Origin: Bacteroidia bacterium
Lineage (GTDB): Bacteria > Bacteroidota > Bacteroidia > Flavobacteriales > Flavobacteriaceae
Assembly (NCBI GenBank): GCA_030427865.1
Contig: JAUICK010000010.1
Span: forward strand, 1 to 64,000
Reading direction: 5' to 3'
DNA length: 64,000 nt
Shown here in pieces: positions 1 through 8,310 of this stretch (positions within the stretch are counted from its first letter, which is position 1; the number at the start of each line of letters is the position of its first letter). The notes under the pieces were generated by a model. It was given only the letters and a program-made list of their open reading frames with translations. It made no database searches and had not been told where the DNA came from. A program made the translations under genes and the position numbers.

Positions 1-1796
1 CAACAAAACTAAAACACTTAATTTCTATTGGTGAAGCAAAAACCGAATTAGGTGATGCTAAAATTGAAATTAGCATAGACAAAGATGCTAAAACCTTAAC
101 GATTAAAGACCAAGGTATTGGAATGACTGCAGATGAAGTTGAAAAATACATCAACCAAATTGCGTTTTCTGGTGCTGAAGAATTTTTAGACAAATACAAA
201 GACGATAAAAACGAAACTGGAGTTATAGGTCACTTTGGTTTAGGTTTTTACTCTGCTTTTATGGTAGCAGATAAAGTAGAAATCATTACAAAATCGTATA
301 AAGACGAACCTGCTGCTCATTGGACTTGTGATGGTTCTCCAGAATATACTTTAGTAGAGCATGACAAATCTGACAGAGGTACAGAAATTATTTTACACAT
401 CGCAGAAGATTCGACTGAATTTTTAGAAGAAGGTAAAATTAGAGGTTTATTAACCAAATACAATCGTTTTAACCAAGTGCCAATTAAATTTGGAACTAAG
501 AAAATTAACGATCCAGAGCATGAGCCTGCAACTATTACAGATAAAGATGGTAAAGAAACTAAAGAACCTCACAGACAAATAGAGGTAGATGATATCATCA
601 ACAATACTAACCCTGCTTGGACAAAAAAACCAGCTGATTTAGAAAAAGAAGATTACGATAATTTCTACAGAGAATTGTATCCAATGCAATTTGAAGAGTC
701 TTTATTTCACATTCACTTAAATGTAGATTATCCTTTTAATTTAACAGGAATTTTATTCTTCCCTAAGTTATCTCAAAACTTAGACATGCAAAAAGATAAA
801 ATTCAATTGTACCAAAATCAAGTTTTTGTAACGGATAATGTTGAAGGAATTGTACCTGACTTTTTACAGATGCTAAAAGGTGTAATTGATTCTCCAGACA
901 TTCCATTAAACGTCTCTCGTTCTTATTTACAAGCAGATGGTGCTGTTAAGAAAATATCAGGTTACATCACTAAAAAAGTAGCTGATAAATTAGCATCATT
1001 ATTCAAAAAAGATCGTGAAGATTTTGAGAAAAAATGGAACGATATTAAAGTAATTATCGAATACGGAATGTTGTCTGAAGATAAATTCTTTGACAAAGCG
1101 AAAAAATTTGCATTATATCCTACTGTAAATGATGCATATTTCACTTTTGATGAATTGATTGAGAAAACAAAAGATGCTCAAACCGATAAAGATGGAAACC
1201 ATGTAATTTTATACGCTGCCAATAAAGATGCACAACACAGTTACATACAAGCTGCAACTGCTAAAGGTTATGAAGTATTAATTTTAGATTCGCCTATTAT
1301 TTCACATTTAATGCAGAAATTAGAAACTTCTGGAGAAGGTAAAATTAAATTCTCAAGAGTAGATGCAGATCATATAGACAATTTAATTAAAAAAGACGAT
1401 AACGTAATTTCTAAATTATCTGATGAAGAAAAAGAAAAATTAAAGCCCGTTTTAGAAAATGCTATTAACGATTCTGCTTACACAGTGCAATTAGAAGCTA
1501 TGGATTCTAATGCTTCTCCATTTATAATTACTGTACCAGAATTTATGCGTAGAATGAAAGAAATGCAAGCTACAGGTGGTGGTGGAATGTTTGGTATGGG
1601 AAACATGCCAGATATGTACAATTTAGTAGTAAACACAAACCACGAATTGGTATCTGAGATTTTAAACACAAAGACAGAAAAGAAGCAAAAACGTTTAATT
1701 TCTCAAGCATTTGATTTGGCAAAATTATCTCAAAACCTATTGCATGGTGAGGAATTAACAAACTTTATAAAACGTAGTTACGAATTGATAAAATAG
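1..1796 (+). CDS. htpG: Chaperone protein HtpG (Hsp90), 5' partial
   Basis: ATP-dependent Hsp90-type cytosolic chaperone. The reading frame is open from base 3, so the start lies before the window; only a short N-terminal part is missing. The GHKL ATPase signatures are visible: DQGIGM around base 110-125 and GHFGLGFYSAF around base 230-260. The middle domain (about FPKLSQNLDMQ, with the conserved DSPDIPLNVSR segment) and the C-terminal dimerisation domain follow, and the protein ends in a normal way (SYELIK, TAA). Length of what is present fits the usual 620-630 residues. A strong hairpin terminator follows directly, so it is probably a single-gene transcript or the end of one. Confidence 0.97.
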   Translation, partial: TKLKHLISIGEAKTELGDAKIEISIDKDAKTLTIKDQGIGMTADEVEKYINQIAFSGAEEFLDKYKDDKNETGVIGHFGLGFYSAFMVADKVEIITKSYKDEPAAHWTCDGSPEYTLVEHDKSDRGTEIILHIAEDSTEFLEEGKIRGLLTKYNRFNQVPIKFGTKKINDPEHEPATITDKDGKETKEPHRQIEVDDIINNTNPAWTKKPADLEKEDYDNFYRELYPMQFEESLFHIHLNVDYPFNLTGILFFPKLSQNLDMQKDKIQLYQNQVFVTDNVEGIVPDFLQMLKGVIDSPDIPLNVSRSYLQADGAVKKISGYITKKVADKLASLFKKDREDFEKKWNDIKVIIEYGMLSEDKFFDKAKKFALYPTVNDAYFTFDELIEKTKDAQTDKDGNHVILYAANKDAQHSYIQAATAKGYEVLILDSPIISHLMQKLETSGEGKIKFSRVDADHIDNLIKKDDNVISKLSDEEKEKLKPVLENAINDSAYTVQLEAMDSNASPFIITVPEFMRRMKEMQATGGGGMFGMGNMPDMYNLVVNTNHELVSEILNTKTEKKQKRLISQAFDLAKLSQNLLHGEELTNFIKRSYELIK

Positions 1797-1821
1797 ACAA
1801 CATATTTGCTATTTTTATTTT

Positions 1822-1853
1822 AAACCTCCTTGTAAACACAAGGAGGTTTTTTA
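1822..1853 (+). terminator. Rho-independent terminator of htpG
   Basis: A perfect 12 bp stem (AAACCTCCTTGT / ACAAGGAGGTTT) with an AAAC loop is followed by a T-rich run, 26 bases after the htpG stop. The rest of the 307-base gap to the next gene holds no ORF of note, only a promoter near its end. Confidence 0.9.
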
Positions 1854-2072
1854 TTTGATTTTCTTAAAAAAGGTTAACTTTCTGTAACTTCTTATAAAGT
1901 GAATTAAAACTCCCCTTATCATAACAGCTACAGAATTAAATTGTTTTTAGACAAAGCAAATCTATATTATTTAACACAAAGATTTTTTTGTTTTCACTAA
2001 ATAAAAAGTAACTTTATCACCTAAACAGATACAAGTCACTCATTTAAGTTTTTTAACTGTACTAAGAACTCT

Positions 2073-2080
2073 TAAGTTTG
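2073..2080 (+). promoter_or_regulatory. Candidate -7 promoter element (TAAGTTTG)
   Basis: Matches the Bacteroidota -7 consensus TAnnTTTG and lies 23 bases before the start of the gene at 2104. No clear -33 TTG box is seen at the usual spacing, so this is a moderate call. Confidence 0.5.
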
Positions 2081-2103
2081 AATGAATTTAAAACTATAAA
2101 ATT

Positions 2104-2511
2104 ATGAAAACAACTAAAACAATTTCGGTTAACAAATCTACATTTGCATTCTTAGGTTTAATCTTATCAATCTTATTTTTTTCAAATTCTTTTCAAGCTC
2201 AAGAAATGGAGGTAAAAGGAGTTGTAAAAGGTAAATCTGAATCTATTACTGAGATATTATCAGGCGCAACAGTTTACCTTAAAGGAACTAACGATGCAAC
2301 AAGTACCAACAGAAAAGGAGAATTTACCTTCCCTAAAAAATTAAAAAAAGGAGATGTTTTGGTTTTTTCTTATCTAGGCTACAAAAGAAAACAGGTAAAA
2401 ATTACTGAAAAAACCTCATTTTTAAGCGTTGTGTTATTAGAAGACGACAACGAAATGTTAGGTGCTTTAAATAGCAATAAGCGCTTCAAATCTAAACGCT
2501 TAAAACAGTAA
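2104..2511 (+). CDS. Exported carboxypeptidase-regulatory-like domain protein
   Basis: A 135-residue protein. Residues 1-32 are a basic N-terminus plus hydrophobic stretch ending in FQAQ, a signal peptide for export. Residues about 35-113 (VKGVVKGK, GATVYLKGTNDATSTNRKGEFTF, LVFSYLGYKRK) form one CarboxypepD_reg-like beta-sandwich, the domain that precedes many TonB-dependent receptors in Bacteroidota; here it stands alone with a short basic tail. Its ligand is unknown. It lies 7 bases before a transglutaminase-like gene and is probably cotranscribed with it. It could be a cell-surface or periplasmic accessory protein. Confidence 0.75.
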   Translation: MKTTKTISVNKSTFAFLGLILSILFFSNSFQAQEMEVKGVVKGKSESITEILSGATVYLKGTNDATSTNRKGEFTFPKKLKKGDVLVFSYLGYKRKQVKITEKTSFLSVVLLEDDNEMLGALNSNKRFKSKRLKQ

Positions 2512-2518
2512 GTGTTTA

Positions 2519-3526
2519 ATGAAAAAAATAATATTTTTTCTCTTCGTTTTTTTTATTTCTAACTGTTTTTCTCAACAATCAGATTTTGCTCATATCGATT
2601 TTACAGCAGCCGACAAAAGAGCCAAATCTTATAAAAGTAGAAATTTATTAAAACTCAATCAATTTACCTATAAACTTACCAAAGGTTTTAAAACTGATAT
2701 AGAAAAATTTAGGGTAATCTATCTTTGGATAACAAGCAATGTCTCTAACGATTATAGATTATATGCTTTAAATAAAAGAAAAAGAGATCGGTTCGAAAAA
2801 GATTCTATCAAATTATTAGAATGGAATTCTAAATTCAAAAAAAAACTATTTAAAAAACTACTTCGTAAAAAAAGAACAGTTTGCACTGGGTATGCCTATT
2901 TATTAAAAGAAATGTGTAGTGTTGTTGGTATTGATGCCAAAATTGTAAACGGATTTGGAAGAGCAAATGGAATGGAGATTGATGATTTAGAATATCCTAA
3001 CCATTCTTGGAATATTGTAAAACTTAACAACAAATGGTATTTATGCGACCCAACTTGGGCTTCTGGAACTTCTTATCCTGAAGAAGGTAAATTTATTTTT
3101 GATTATAATAATGGTTTTTTCTTAACAGAACCAAATCTTTTTATATTCAATCACTACCCCTTATATCATGAGTATTCTTTGTTAAAAAGCGTTCCGTCTA
3201 TAAAAGAATTTGCTGAAAAACCGTTGTTGTATGGTAATGCTTTTAATTTAATTAGCGAACACATTTCTCCAGCTAAAATGCATCATGTAATTCAAAAAGA
3301 TTCAACATTTACATTTCAATACAAACTCAAAGAAAAAATTGATTTAAATAAAGTTAAGCTAATTTTTGTAAACGCTGCTAACGAAAACAATATAAAACCA
3401 AAAGTTATAATACACAATAACATCTTAACAGTAAACCACACCTTTAAAAAAAGAGGATATTATGATGTTCATCTATACTTTGATAAAGATATCATTGCAA
3501 CTTATGTTTTTAAAATCATTAAATAA
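2519..3526 (+). CDS. Exported transglutaminase-like domain protein
   Basis: A 335-residue protein with an N-terminal signal peptide (KKIIFFLFVFFISNCFSQ). The transglutaminase-like papain fold is recognised by the triad regions: Cys in RTVCTGYAYLLKEMC, His in YPNHSWNIVKL and Asp in WYLCDPTWASG (about residues 120-185). The C-terminal 120 residues look like a beta-rich domain. Such proteins are predicted cysteine proteases or cross-linking enzymes acting outside the cytoplasm; the substrate cannot be inferred. The stop and the start of the next gene share one base (TAATG), which suggests translational coupling. Confidence 0.8.
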   Translation: MKKIIFFLFVFFISNCFSQQSDFAHIDFTAADKRAKSYKSRNLLKLNQFTYKLTKGFKTDIEKFRVIYLWITSNVSNDYRLYALNKRKRDRFEKDSIKLLEWNSKFKKKLFKKLLRKKRTVCTGYAYLLKEMCSVVGIDAKIVNGFGRANGMEIDDLEYPNHSWNIVKLNNKWYLCDPTWASGTSYPEEGKFIFDYNNGFFLTEPNLFIFNHYPLYHEYSLLKSVPSIKEFAEKPLLYGNAFNLISEHISPAKMHHVIQKDSTFTFQYKLKEKIDLNKVKLIFVNAANENNIKPKVIIHNNILTVNHTFKKRGYYDVHLYFDKDIIATYVFKIIK

Positions 3527-4041
3527 TGGCTAACATTACAAGAGCCACCATTTTAGATGCAAAACTTTTATCGAAATTAAGTACTGAAACCTTCTTGCTA
3601 ACTCATGGTCATTCTGCACCTAAACAAGATATAAAGGCCTATATAGATGCAAGTTTTAATAAAAAAGTTTTTGAAAAAGAATTGCTTGAAAACAATATTT
3701 TTTACCATTTTATATATCATCAACATAAAATTGCTGGGTATTCGAAAATTGTATTGAATGAATTTTACAATAATAGTAAACCAAATAATATAACATATAT
3801 GAGTAGATTGTATTTGCTCAAAGAATTTTATGGAATTGGTTTAGGAAAGAAATTAATGAACTTTAACATCTCTTTTTCTAAGAAAAAGAAACAAAAAGCA
3901 ATTTGGCTAAAAGTTTGGGTAGAAAACCAAAATGCTATAACTTTTTACAAAAAAACTGGGTTTAAAATTATAGGAAAAAGAGATTTTATAATTTCTAAAA
4001 ATCATTCTAATCCCAATCATGTAATGTACTTAGAGTTATAG
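3526..4041 (+). CDS. GNAT family N-acetyltransferase
   Basis: A 171-residue cytosolic acetyl-CoA-dependent N-acetyltransferase. The acetyl-CoA binding loop is visible in YLLKEFYGIGLGKKLMNF (motif A, R/Q-x-x-G-x-G/A variant) and the second conserved block in LKVWVENQNAITFYKKTGFKIIG. The substrate is unknown; the overall pattern is like the RimI/diamine acetyltransferase-type GNATs. The start ATG overlaps the preceding stop by one base. Confidence 0.85.
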   Translation: MANITRATILDAKLLSKLSTETFLLTHGHSAPKQDIKAYIDASFNKKVFEKELLENNIFYHFIYHQHKIAGYSKIVLNEFYNNSKPNNITYMSRLYLLKEFYGIGLGKKLMNFNISFSKKKKQKAIWLKVWVENQNAITFYKKTGFKIIGKRDFIISKNHSNPNHVMYLEL

Positions 4042-4069
4042 TTTACAAAAAATAACTTCATTTAATTTT

Positions 4070-4237
4070 ATGTCCAAAAAAGGGAAAGCAAAAAATACCG
4101 TTAGTAAAGCAAAGCATACTAAATTGATAAATCAAAAAAATAATAAAGTAAAGCTCGAAAAACAACGCAATAAAGAGCGATTAAAAGCCATTATAAAAAA
4201 AGCTAACGAATTAAAACGAAAAGATAATTTATTATGA
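4070..4237 (+). CDS. Small highly basic hypothetical protein (55 aa)
   Basis: A short ORF starting ATG TCC AAA AAA GGG and ending in TGA. About one third of its residues are Lys or Arg, with almost no hydrophobic core, so it may bind nucleic acid or ribosomes. It lies 28 bases after the GNAT gene, and its TGA overlaps the ATG of the SGNH hydrolase (ATGA), the standard sign of a coupled gene pair, which is the main reason to believe it is translated. No family was recognised. Confidence 0.6.
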   Translation: MSKKGKAKNTVSKAKHTKLINQKNNKVKLEKQRNKERLKAIIKKANELKRKDNLL

Positions 4238-5022
4238 ATATTAAATATCTTTTTGGAACACTAGTTTCAATACCGCTTTTACCTCTGTTATACATACAAG
4301 GAAAAAAAATTAGAAAAAAAACTCCAAAGCTTCCAGAGGCATCTAAACCAAATGGATACTTTAAAAAAAATACTGAAAAGACTTTAAAAATTATTGCCAT
4401 TGGAGAAAGTACTATTGCTGGAGTTGGAGTTGATTTTCATAAAAACGGATTTATTGGCGCATTAGCAAAAGAAATTTCTGATACGAAAAACATATCAGTT
4501 CTTTGGAAAGTGTATGCAAAGAGTGGCTATACAGCTAAATTGGTTAGAAAAAGGTTAGTTCCAAAAATTCAAGAAACTAATGCAGATGCTATTGTAATTG
4601 GTTTAGGTGGTAATGACGCTTTTAAGTTAAACTCTCCTAACCTTTGGATTTTTCATATAAATCTATTGATTAAAGATTTAAAAAGAAAGTTTCCAAAAAC
4701 CCCAATTTATTTTACAAATATGCCTCCTATAAAAGAATTTCCTGCATTTACAAGAACTATAAAATTTGTGATTGGAAATTTAGTAGAAATTTTAGGAAAA
4801 AGATTAAATAAAAAAGTTAGCAAAAAAAATAACGTGTATTACAATGAAGAAACTGTTACTTTAAAAACTTGGAAAGAAAAATTTAATATCGATGGAGATA
4901 TTGCTACTTTTTTTAGCGATGGTATTCATCCATCAAAATTATCATATCAAATTTGGGGGAAAGATATGGCGCAATTTATTATAAATACAAGAAGTTTTAA
5001 AAAATGGATGCAAAAGAATTAA
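4234..5022 (+). CDS. SGNH/GDSL-type hydrolase
   Basis: A 262-residue esterase/lipase-like protein. An N-terminal hydrophobic stretch (residues 1-20) anchors or exports it. The SGNH blocks are present: block I IIAIGESTIAGVGV with the nucleophilic Ser, block III VIGLGGNDAF with the oxyanion Gly-Asn, and block V SDGIHPSKLSY with Asp and His. The substrate is unknown (acyl ester or acetylated glycan). Starts within the stop of the 55-residue gene; its last 19 bases overlap the cupin gene that follows. Confidence 0.85.
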   Translation: MNIKYLFGTLVSIPLLPLLYIQGKKIRKKTPKLPEASKPNGYFKKNTEKTLKIIAIGESTIAGVGVDFHKNGFIGALAKEISDTKNISVLWKVYAKSGYTAKLVRKRLVPKIQETNADAIVIGLGGNDAFKLNSPNLWIFHINLLIKDLKRKFPKTPIYFTNMPPIKEFPAFTRTIKFVIGNLVEILGKRLNKKVSKKNNVYYNEETVTLKTWKEKFNIDGDIATFFSDGIHPSKLSYQIWGKDMAQFIINTRSFKKWMQKN

Positions 5023-5504
5023 TCAATTATTTTAATTTAGAAGAACACCCTGAAGGTGGTTATTTTAAAGAAGTGTATAGAAGCAAAGAAAAAATAGCCA
5101 ATAAAAATTTAGACAATCAATTTATTGGAGACAGAAGTTATTCTACAAGTATTTATTTCTTATTGACTTCTGATACATTTTCTGCTTTTCATAAAATTAA
5201 TCAAGATGAAATTTGGCATTTCTATACAGGAACAGCCTTAAAATTACATATGATTTCTACTAATGGAGAGTATTCTTTTGTAATAATTGGAAGTAATTTT
5301 TTAAAAGGTGAAGTTCCGCAGTTTACGGTTCCTGCTCAGTACTATTTTGCAGCAGAAGTGTTAGAAAAAGATTCTTATTCTTTTGTAGGTTGTACTGTTT
5401 CTCCTGGTTTTGATTTTAGAGATTTTGTATTGCCTTCTTGTAGTGAGCTATCAAGAAAATTTTCTATGCATAAAGAAATAATAAACAGATTAACACATCA
5501 TTAA
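5004..5504 (+). CDS. Cupin domain protein (DUF985)
   Basis: A 166-residue single-domain cupin. The DUF985 pattern is clear: LEEHPEGGYFKEVYRS near the N-terminus, STSIYFLL, FHKINQDEIWHFYTG and the final SPGFDFRDFVLPS. These proteins have a beta-barrel fold, some with sugar-isomerase-like activity, but the function is mostly unknown. It overlaps the SGNH gene by 19 bases and is the last gene of this plus-strand run, ending at a hairpin terminator shared with the convergent operon. Confidence 0.85.
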   Translation: MDAKELINYFNLEEHPEGGYFKEVYRSKEKIANKNLDNQFIGDRSYSTSIYFLLTSDTFSAFHKINQDEIWHFYTGTALKLHMISTNGEYSFVIIGSNFLKGEVPQFTVPAQYYFAAEVLEKDSYSFVGCTVSPGFDFRDFVLPSCSELSRKFSMHKEIINRLTHH

Positions 5505-5508
5505 AATA

Positions 5509-5536
5509 AAAATCCCAAGTAAAAACTTGGGATTTT
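5509..5536. terminator. Bidirectional terminator
   Basis: Stem AAAATCCCAAGT / ACTTGGGATTTT with an AAAA loop, A-rich on one side and T-rich on the other, between convergent genes ending at 5504 (+) and 5559 (-). Confidence 0.85.
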
Positions 5537-5558
5537 CAAAATCAACCTTACTTATAAT

Positions 5559-5816
5559 TTAGGTATCAATAGCACCTAAAACTCTTTTCATAAAAGCATT
5601 TAATGCTTCTTTTTTGGGTGTACCTTCTTTAATCATTTTATCGACTTCAACTGCACCATATAAGTTAGAAATTAACTCTCCAATAACATCTAATTCTTCA
5701 TCTTTTAAAGATGGAACTTCAGTTAGAGCTTCAAGAGTTTCAATAGTTTCTAACACATAGTCTTGATCGTTTTCTTCGATAAAATTGGTTAAGTGTTTTA
5801 TTACTGGTAATTTCAT
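5559..5816 (-). CDS. Small conserved hypothetical protein of peroxiredoxin operon
   Basis: An 85-residue acidic, all-helical protein with no cysteine and no membrane segment. I associate it with a small Bacteroidota family (possibly the one named DUF6952) that usually sits behind thioredoxin and peroxiredoxin genes, as here; the family name is from memory and uncertain. The last gene of the operon Prx - thioredoxin - this protein, 51 bases after the thioredoxin stop. A role in peroxide defence is inferred from position only. Confidence 0.7.
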   Translation of the reverse strand: MKLPVIKHLTNFIEENDQDYVLETIETLEALTEVPSLKDEELDVIGELISNLYGAVEVDKMIKEGTPKKEALNAFMKRVLGAIDT

Positions 5817-5838
5817 AATTAAATTATTTTAAAATGAG

Positions 5839-5859
5839 ATTCTGAAACCTGTTCAGAAT
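5839..5859. repeat. Short intergenic palindrome
   Basis: Perfect 8 bp arms ATTCTGAA / TTCAGAAT around a 5-base spacer between the thioredoxin and small-protein genes. The GAGATTCTGAA...TTCAGAATGACA type is common between genes in Flavobacteriaceae (recollection); only one copy is in this window. Confidence 0.5.
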
Positions 5860-5867
5860 GACAGATG

Positions 5868-6176
5868 TTATACAACCTCTGCCACCAAGTCTTTTAACAC
5901 ATCAAACTTGTTGGTTTGTGTCTGATTTACAAATTTTCCGTCTACAAAAGTGGCAAACGTAGGTAAATTACTAACGTCTGCTAATTTTCTACTTTCTGGA
6001 AACTTTTCAGCATCCGCAATTACAAAAACCATATCTTCATTTTCGGTCGATAATTTCTTGAATTTTGGTTTCATAATTCTACAGTTTCCACACCAAGTTG
6101 CAGCGTATTGTACCACTACTTTTTTATTTTCAGAAACAATATTTGCCAAATTATCTTGACTTAATTCTTGTACCAT
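5868..6176 (-). CDS. Thioredoxin family protein
   Basis: A 102-residue cytosolic thiol-disulfide oxidoreductase. The active site is WCGNC (Cys29, Cys32), a variant of the usual WCGPC, and the cis-Pro segment is SNLPTFATF. No signal peptide. Placed directly behind the 2-Cys peroxiredoxin gene, so it is the likely electron donor that re-reduces that enzyme, with trxB (23134-24081) as the likely reductase. The Pro-to-Asn change in the CxxC motif should alter its redox potential. Confidence 0.9.
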   Translation of the reverse strand: MVQELSQDNLANIVSENKKVVVQYAATWCGNCRIMKPKFKKLSTENEDMVFVIADAEKFPESRKLADVSNLPTFATFVDGKFVNQTQTNKFDVLKDLVAEVV

Positions 6177-6193
6177 ATTAATTTTGATTTTTT

Positions 6194-6232
6194 AATTATG
6201 AATTACGAATTAAAGACCCGTAATTCATAATT
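6194..6232. repeat. Perfect 14 bp inverted repeat in operon spacer
   Basis: AATTATGAATTACG (6194-6207) and CGTAATTCATAATT (6219-6232) flank an 11-base loop between the peroxiredoxin and thioredoxin genes. It has no T-run, so it is more likely an RNA-processing or mRNA-stability hairpin, or a dispersed palindrome, than a terminator. Confidence 0.7.
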
Positions 6233-6244
6233 TGTAATTTAATT

Positions 6245-6886
6245 TTAGTGAGAAGCTAAATATTCTGCAGTTCCTTTTGCATTAGGAGACATTGCATCTT
6301 TTCCTTCTTCCCAGTTTGCTGGACAAACTTCGCCATGAGATTGAACGTGAGCATAAGCATCAATTAAACGTAAAAACTCGTTTACATTTCTACCTACTGG
6401 CATATGATTTATTCCTTCATGGAAAACAGTACCTTCTTCATCAATTAAATAAGTAGCTCTATAAGTAACATTATCTCCTTCTACTTGTACAGTTCCTGTA
6501 GCTTCATCATAAGTTTCATTAGTGATGTCTAAAATCCCTAAAATTGATGATAAGTTTCTATTTGAATCTGCTAAAATAGGGTACGTTACACCTTCAATTC
6601 CTCCATTATCTTTAGAAGTGCTTAACCAAGCAAAATGTACTTCTGGTGTATCGCAAGAAGCACCAATAACAATTGTGTTTCTTTTTTCAAATTCTCCAAG
6701 AGCTGCTTGAAAAGCGTGTAATTCTGTAGGGCAAACAAATGTAAAATCTTTTGGATACCAGAATAACAAAACTTTCTTTTTGTTATTTACTGCTTCTTCT
6801 AATACATTTACTTTAAACGTATCTCCCATTTCGTTCATTGCATCTACATTTAAATCTGGGAATTTTTTTCCAACTGCTGTTGCCAT
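6245..6886 (-). CDS. Peroxiredoxin, typical 2-Cys (AhpC/Prx1 type)
   Basis: A 213-residue thiol peroxidase reducing H2O2 and alkyl hydroperoxides. Peroxidatic Cys52 is in FTFVCPTELHAF and the resolving Cys188 in HGEVCPANW. The C-terminal tail places it in the Prx1/AhpC subfamily. First gene of a three-gene operon with thioredoxin and a small protein; reduction by thioredoxin rather than AhpF is suggested because no ahpF is nearby. A promoter element lies about 43 bases upstream of the start. Confidence 0.95.
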   Translation of the reverse strand: MATAVGKKFPDLNVDAMNEMGDTFKVNVLEEAVNNKKKVLLFWYPKDFTFVCPTELHAFQAALGEFEKRNTIVIGASCDTPEVHFAWLSTSKDNGGIEGVTYPILADSNRNLSSILGILDITNETYDEATGTVQVEGDNVTYRATYLIDEEGTVFHEGINHMPVGRNVNEFLRLIDAYAHVQSHGEVCPANWEEGKDAMSPNAKGTAEYLASH

Positions 6887-6928
6887 TTTATTTTATTTTT
6901 TATTGATTAATATTTATTTTTTGTTGCA

Positions 6929-6936
6929 CAAAGATA
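6929..6936 (-). promoter_or_regulatory. Candidate -7 promoter element of peroxiredoxin operon
   Basis: On the minus strand this reads TATCTTTG, a full match to TAnnTTTG, 42 bases upstream of the peroxiredoxin start. No -33 TTG at the standard distance was seen. Confidence 0.6.
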
Positions 6937-7031
6937 AAAATGATACGGGAGGAAATAAAAAAAGTTAATGGGAACTTTTTATATTCTCATCAACTTTATT
7001 TATACTAAAATATATTTTAAATAGTTTTTTA

Positions 7032-8195
7032 CTATTTTGAAGCGAAAAGTTTAATATCATTAGCCGAAACTTCTTTTTCTCCAAGAATAATTAAACGTTC
7101 TACAACATTTCTTAATTCACGAATATTCCCTGTCCAGTCATATTCTTGCAATAATTTGATTGCTTCAGAAGAAAATACTTTTTTAGGTGTTCCTTGTTCT
7201 TCAGATATTTTTTCTGTGAAGAAATTAACTAATAACGGGATATCTTCTCTTCTATCATTCAATGCAGGAACTTTTATTAAAATTACTGCTAACCTATGGT
7301 ATAAATCTTCTCTAAAACGTCCTTCAGCAATTTCTTTTTTTAGATTTTTATTGGTTGCAGCAACCACTCTAACATTAACTTTAATGTCTTTATCAGAACC
7401 CACTCTTGATATTCTATTTTCTTGTAAAGCACGCAAAACTTTAGCTTGTGCAGACAAACTCATATCTCCAATTTCATCTAAGAAAATTGTTCCTCCATTT
7501 GCGGCTTCAAATTTACCTGCTCTATCTTTATTTGCACCTGTAAAAGATCCTTTTACATGACCAAACAATTCACTTTCTATTAATTCTGATGGAATTGCTG
7601 CACAATTCACTTCAATCATTGGCGCTTTTACTCTGTCTGATTTTTCGTGCAACCAATGTGCAACTAATTCTTTTCCTGTTCCATTTGGTCCAGTAATTAA
7701 AACTCTTGCATCTGTTGCTGCTACTTTTTCTATGATTTCTTTAATGTGAGTAATGGCATCACTCTTACCAATCATTTGGTAGCTTTTGCTAACTTTTTTC
7801 TTTAATCGTTTATTTTCTACCACCAAAACTTTTTTCTCTAAAGCATTTCTTACCGTATTTAGCAAACGATTTAAATCTGGTGGTTTAGAAATATAATCGA
7901 AAGCCCCCAAACGCATTGTATTTACAGCTGTATCTAAATCTCCGTGACCAGAAATCATTACAATGGGGACTTCTGGTTTTATTTTTTTGGCTTTTTCTAA
8001 TACCTCAACACCATCCATTTTTGGCATTTTAATATCGCATAAAACCAAGTCGTAGTCATTATTTTTTATCATTTCTATACCTAATAAACCATCTTCAGCT
8101 TCTTCAACTTTATAGGCGTCATTTTCTTCTGAAATAATTTTTGTTAAAACTCTTCTAATTGCTGCTTCGTCTTCTATTATTAATATTTTACTCAT
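7032..8195 (-). CDS. Sigma-54-dependent response regulator lacking a DNA-binding domain
   Basis: A 387-residue NtrC-type regulator. Receiver domain 1-120 with phospho-acceptor Asp54 (CDIKMPKMDG) and Lys104; AAA+ domain about 140-370 with Walker A GPNGTGKE (169-176), sigma-54 contact loop GSFTGA (216-221, with Ser for the usual first Ala) and Walker B GGTIFLDEIGD. The protein stops soon after the AAA+ lid (NVVERLIILGEKE...), so the Fis-type helix-turn-helix is absent. It may activate sigma-54 polymerase without a fixed enhancer site, as known for some other activators lacking this domain. No sensor kinase gene is adjacent. Confidence 0.93.
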   Translation of the reverse strand: MSKILIIEDEAAIRRVLTKIISEENDAYKVEEAEDGLLGIEMIKNNDYDLVLCDIKMPKMDGVEVLEKAKKIKPEVPIVMISGHGDLDTAVNTMRLGAFDYISKPPDLNRLLNTVRNALEKKVLVVENKRLKKKVSKSYQMIGKSDAITHIKEIIEKVAATDARVLITGPNGTGKELVAHWLHEKSDRVKAPMIEVNCAAIPSELIESELFGHVKGSFTGANKDRAGKFEAANGGTIFLDEIGDMSLSAQAKVLRALQENRISRVGSDKDIKVNVRVVAATNKNLKKEIAEGRFREDLYHRLAVILIKVPALNDRREDIPLLVNFFTEKISEEQGTPKKVFSSEAIKLLQEYDWTGNIRELRNVVERLIILGEKEVSANDIKLFASK

Positions 8196-8211
8196 TATTT
8201 TAGTTTGAAAT

Positions 8212-8235
8212 TTTCAAAGTTTCAAAGTTTCAAAG
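8212..8235. repeat. 8-mer microsatellite (TTTCAAAG x3)
   Basis: Three exact tandem copies of TTTCAAAG, just upstream of the sigma-54 regulator start. Read on the other strand the unit is AACTTTGA, one base different from the AACTTTGT repeat at 61658-61695. Confidence 0.8.
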
Positions 8236-8310
8236 TTGAAAAAAAATCAACTTTTTACTTCACTTTTAAACTTGATATATTTTTTTTGTCTTTTTTCTTG
8301 ATTCTATCTT

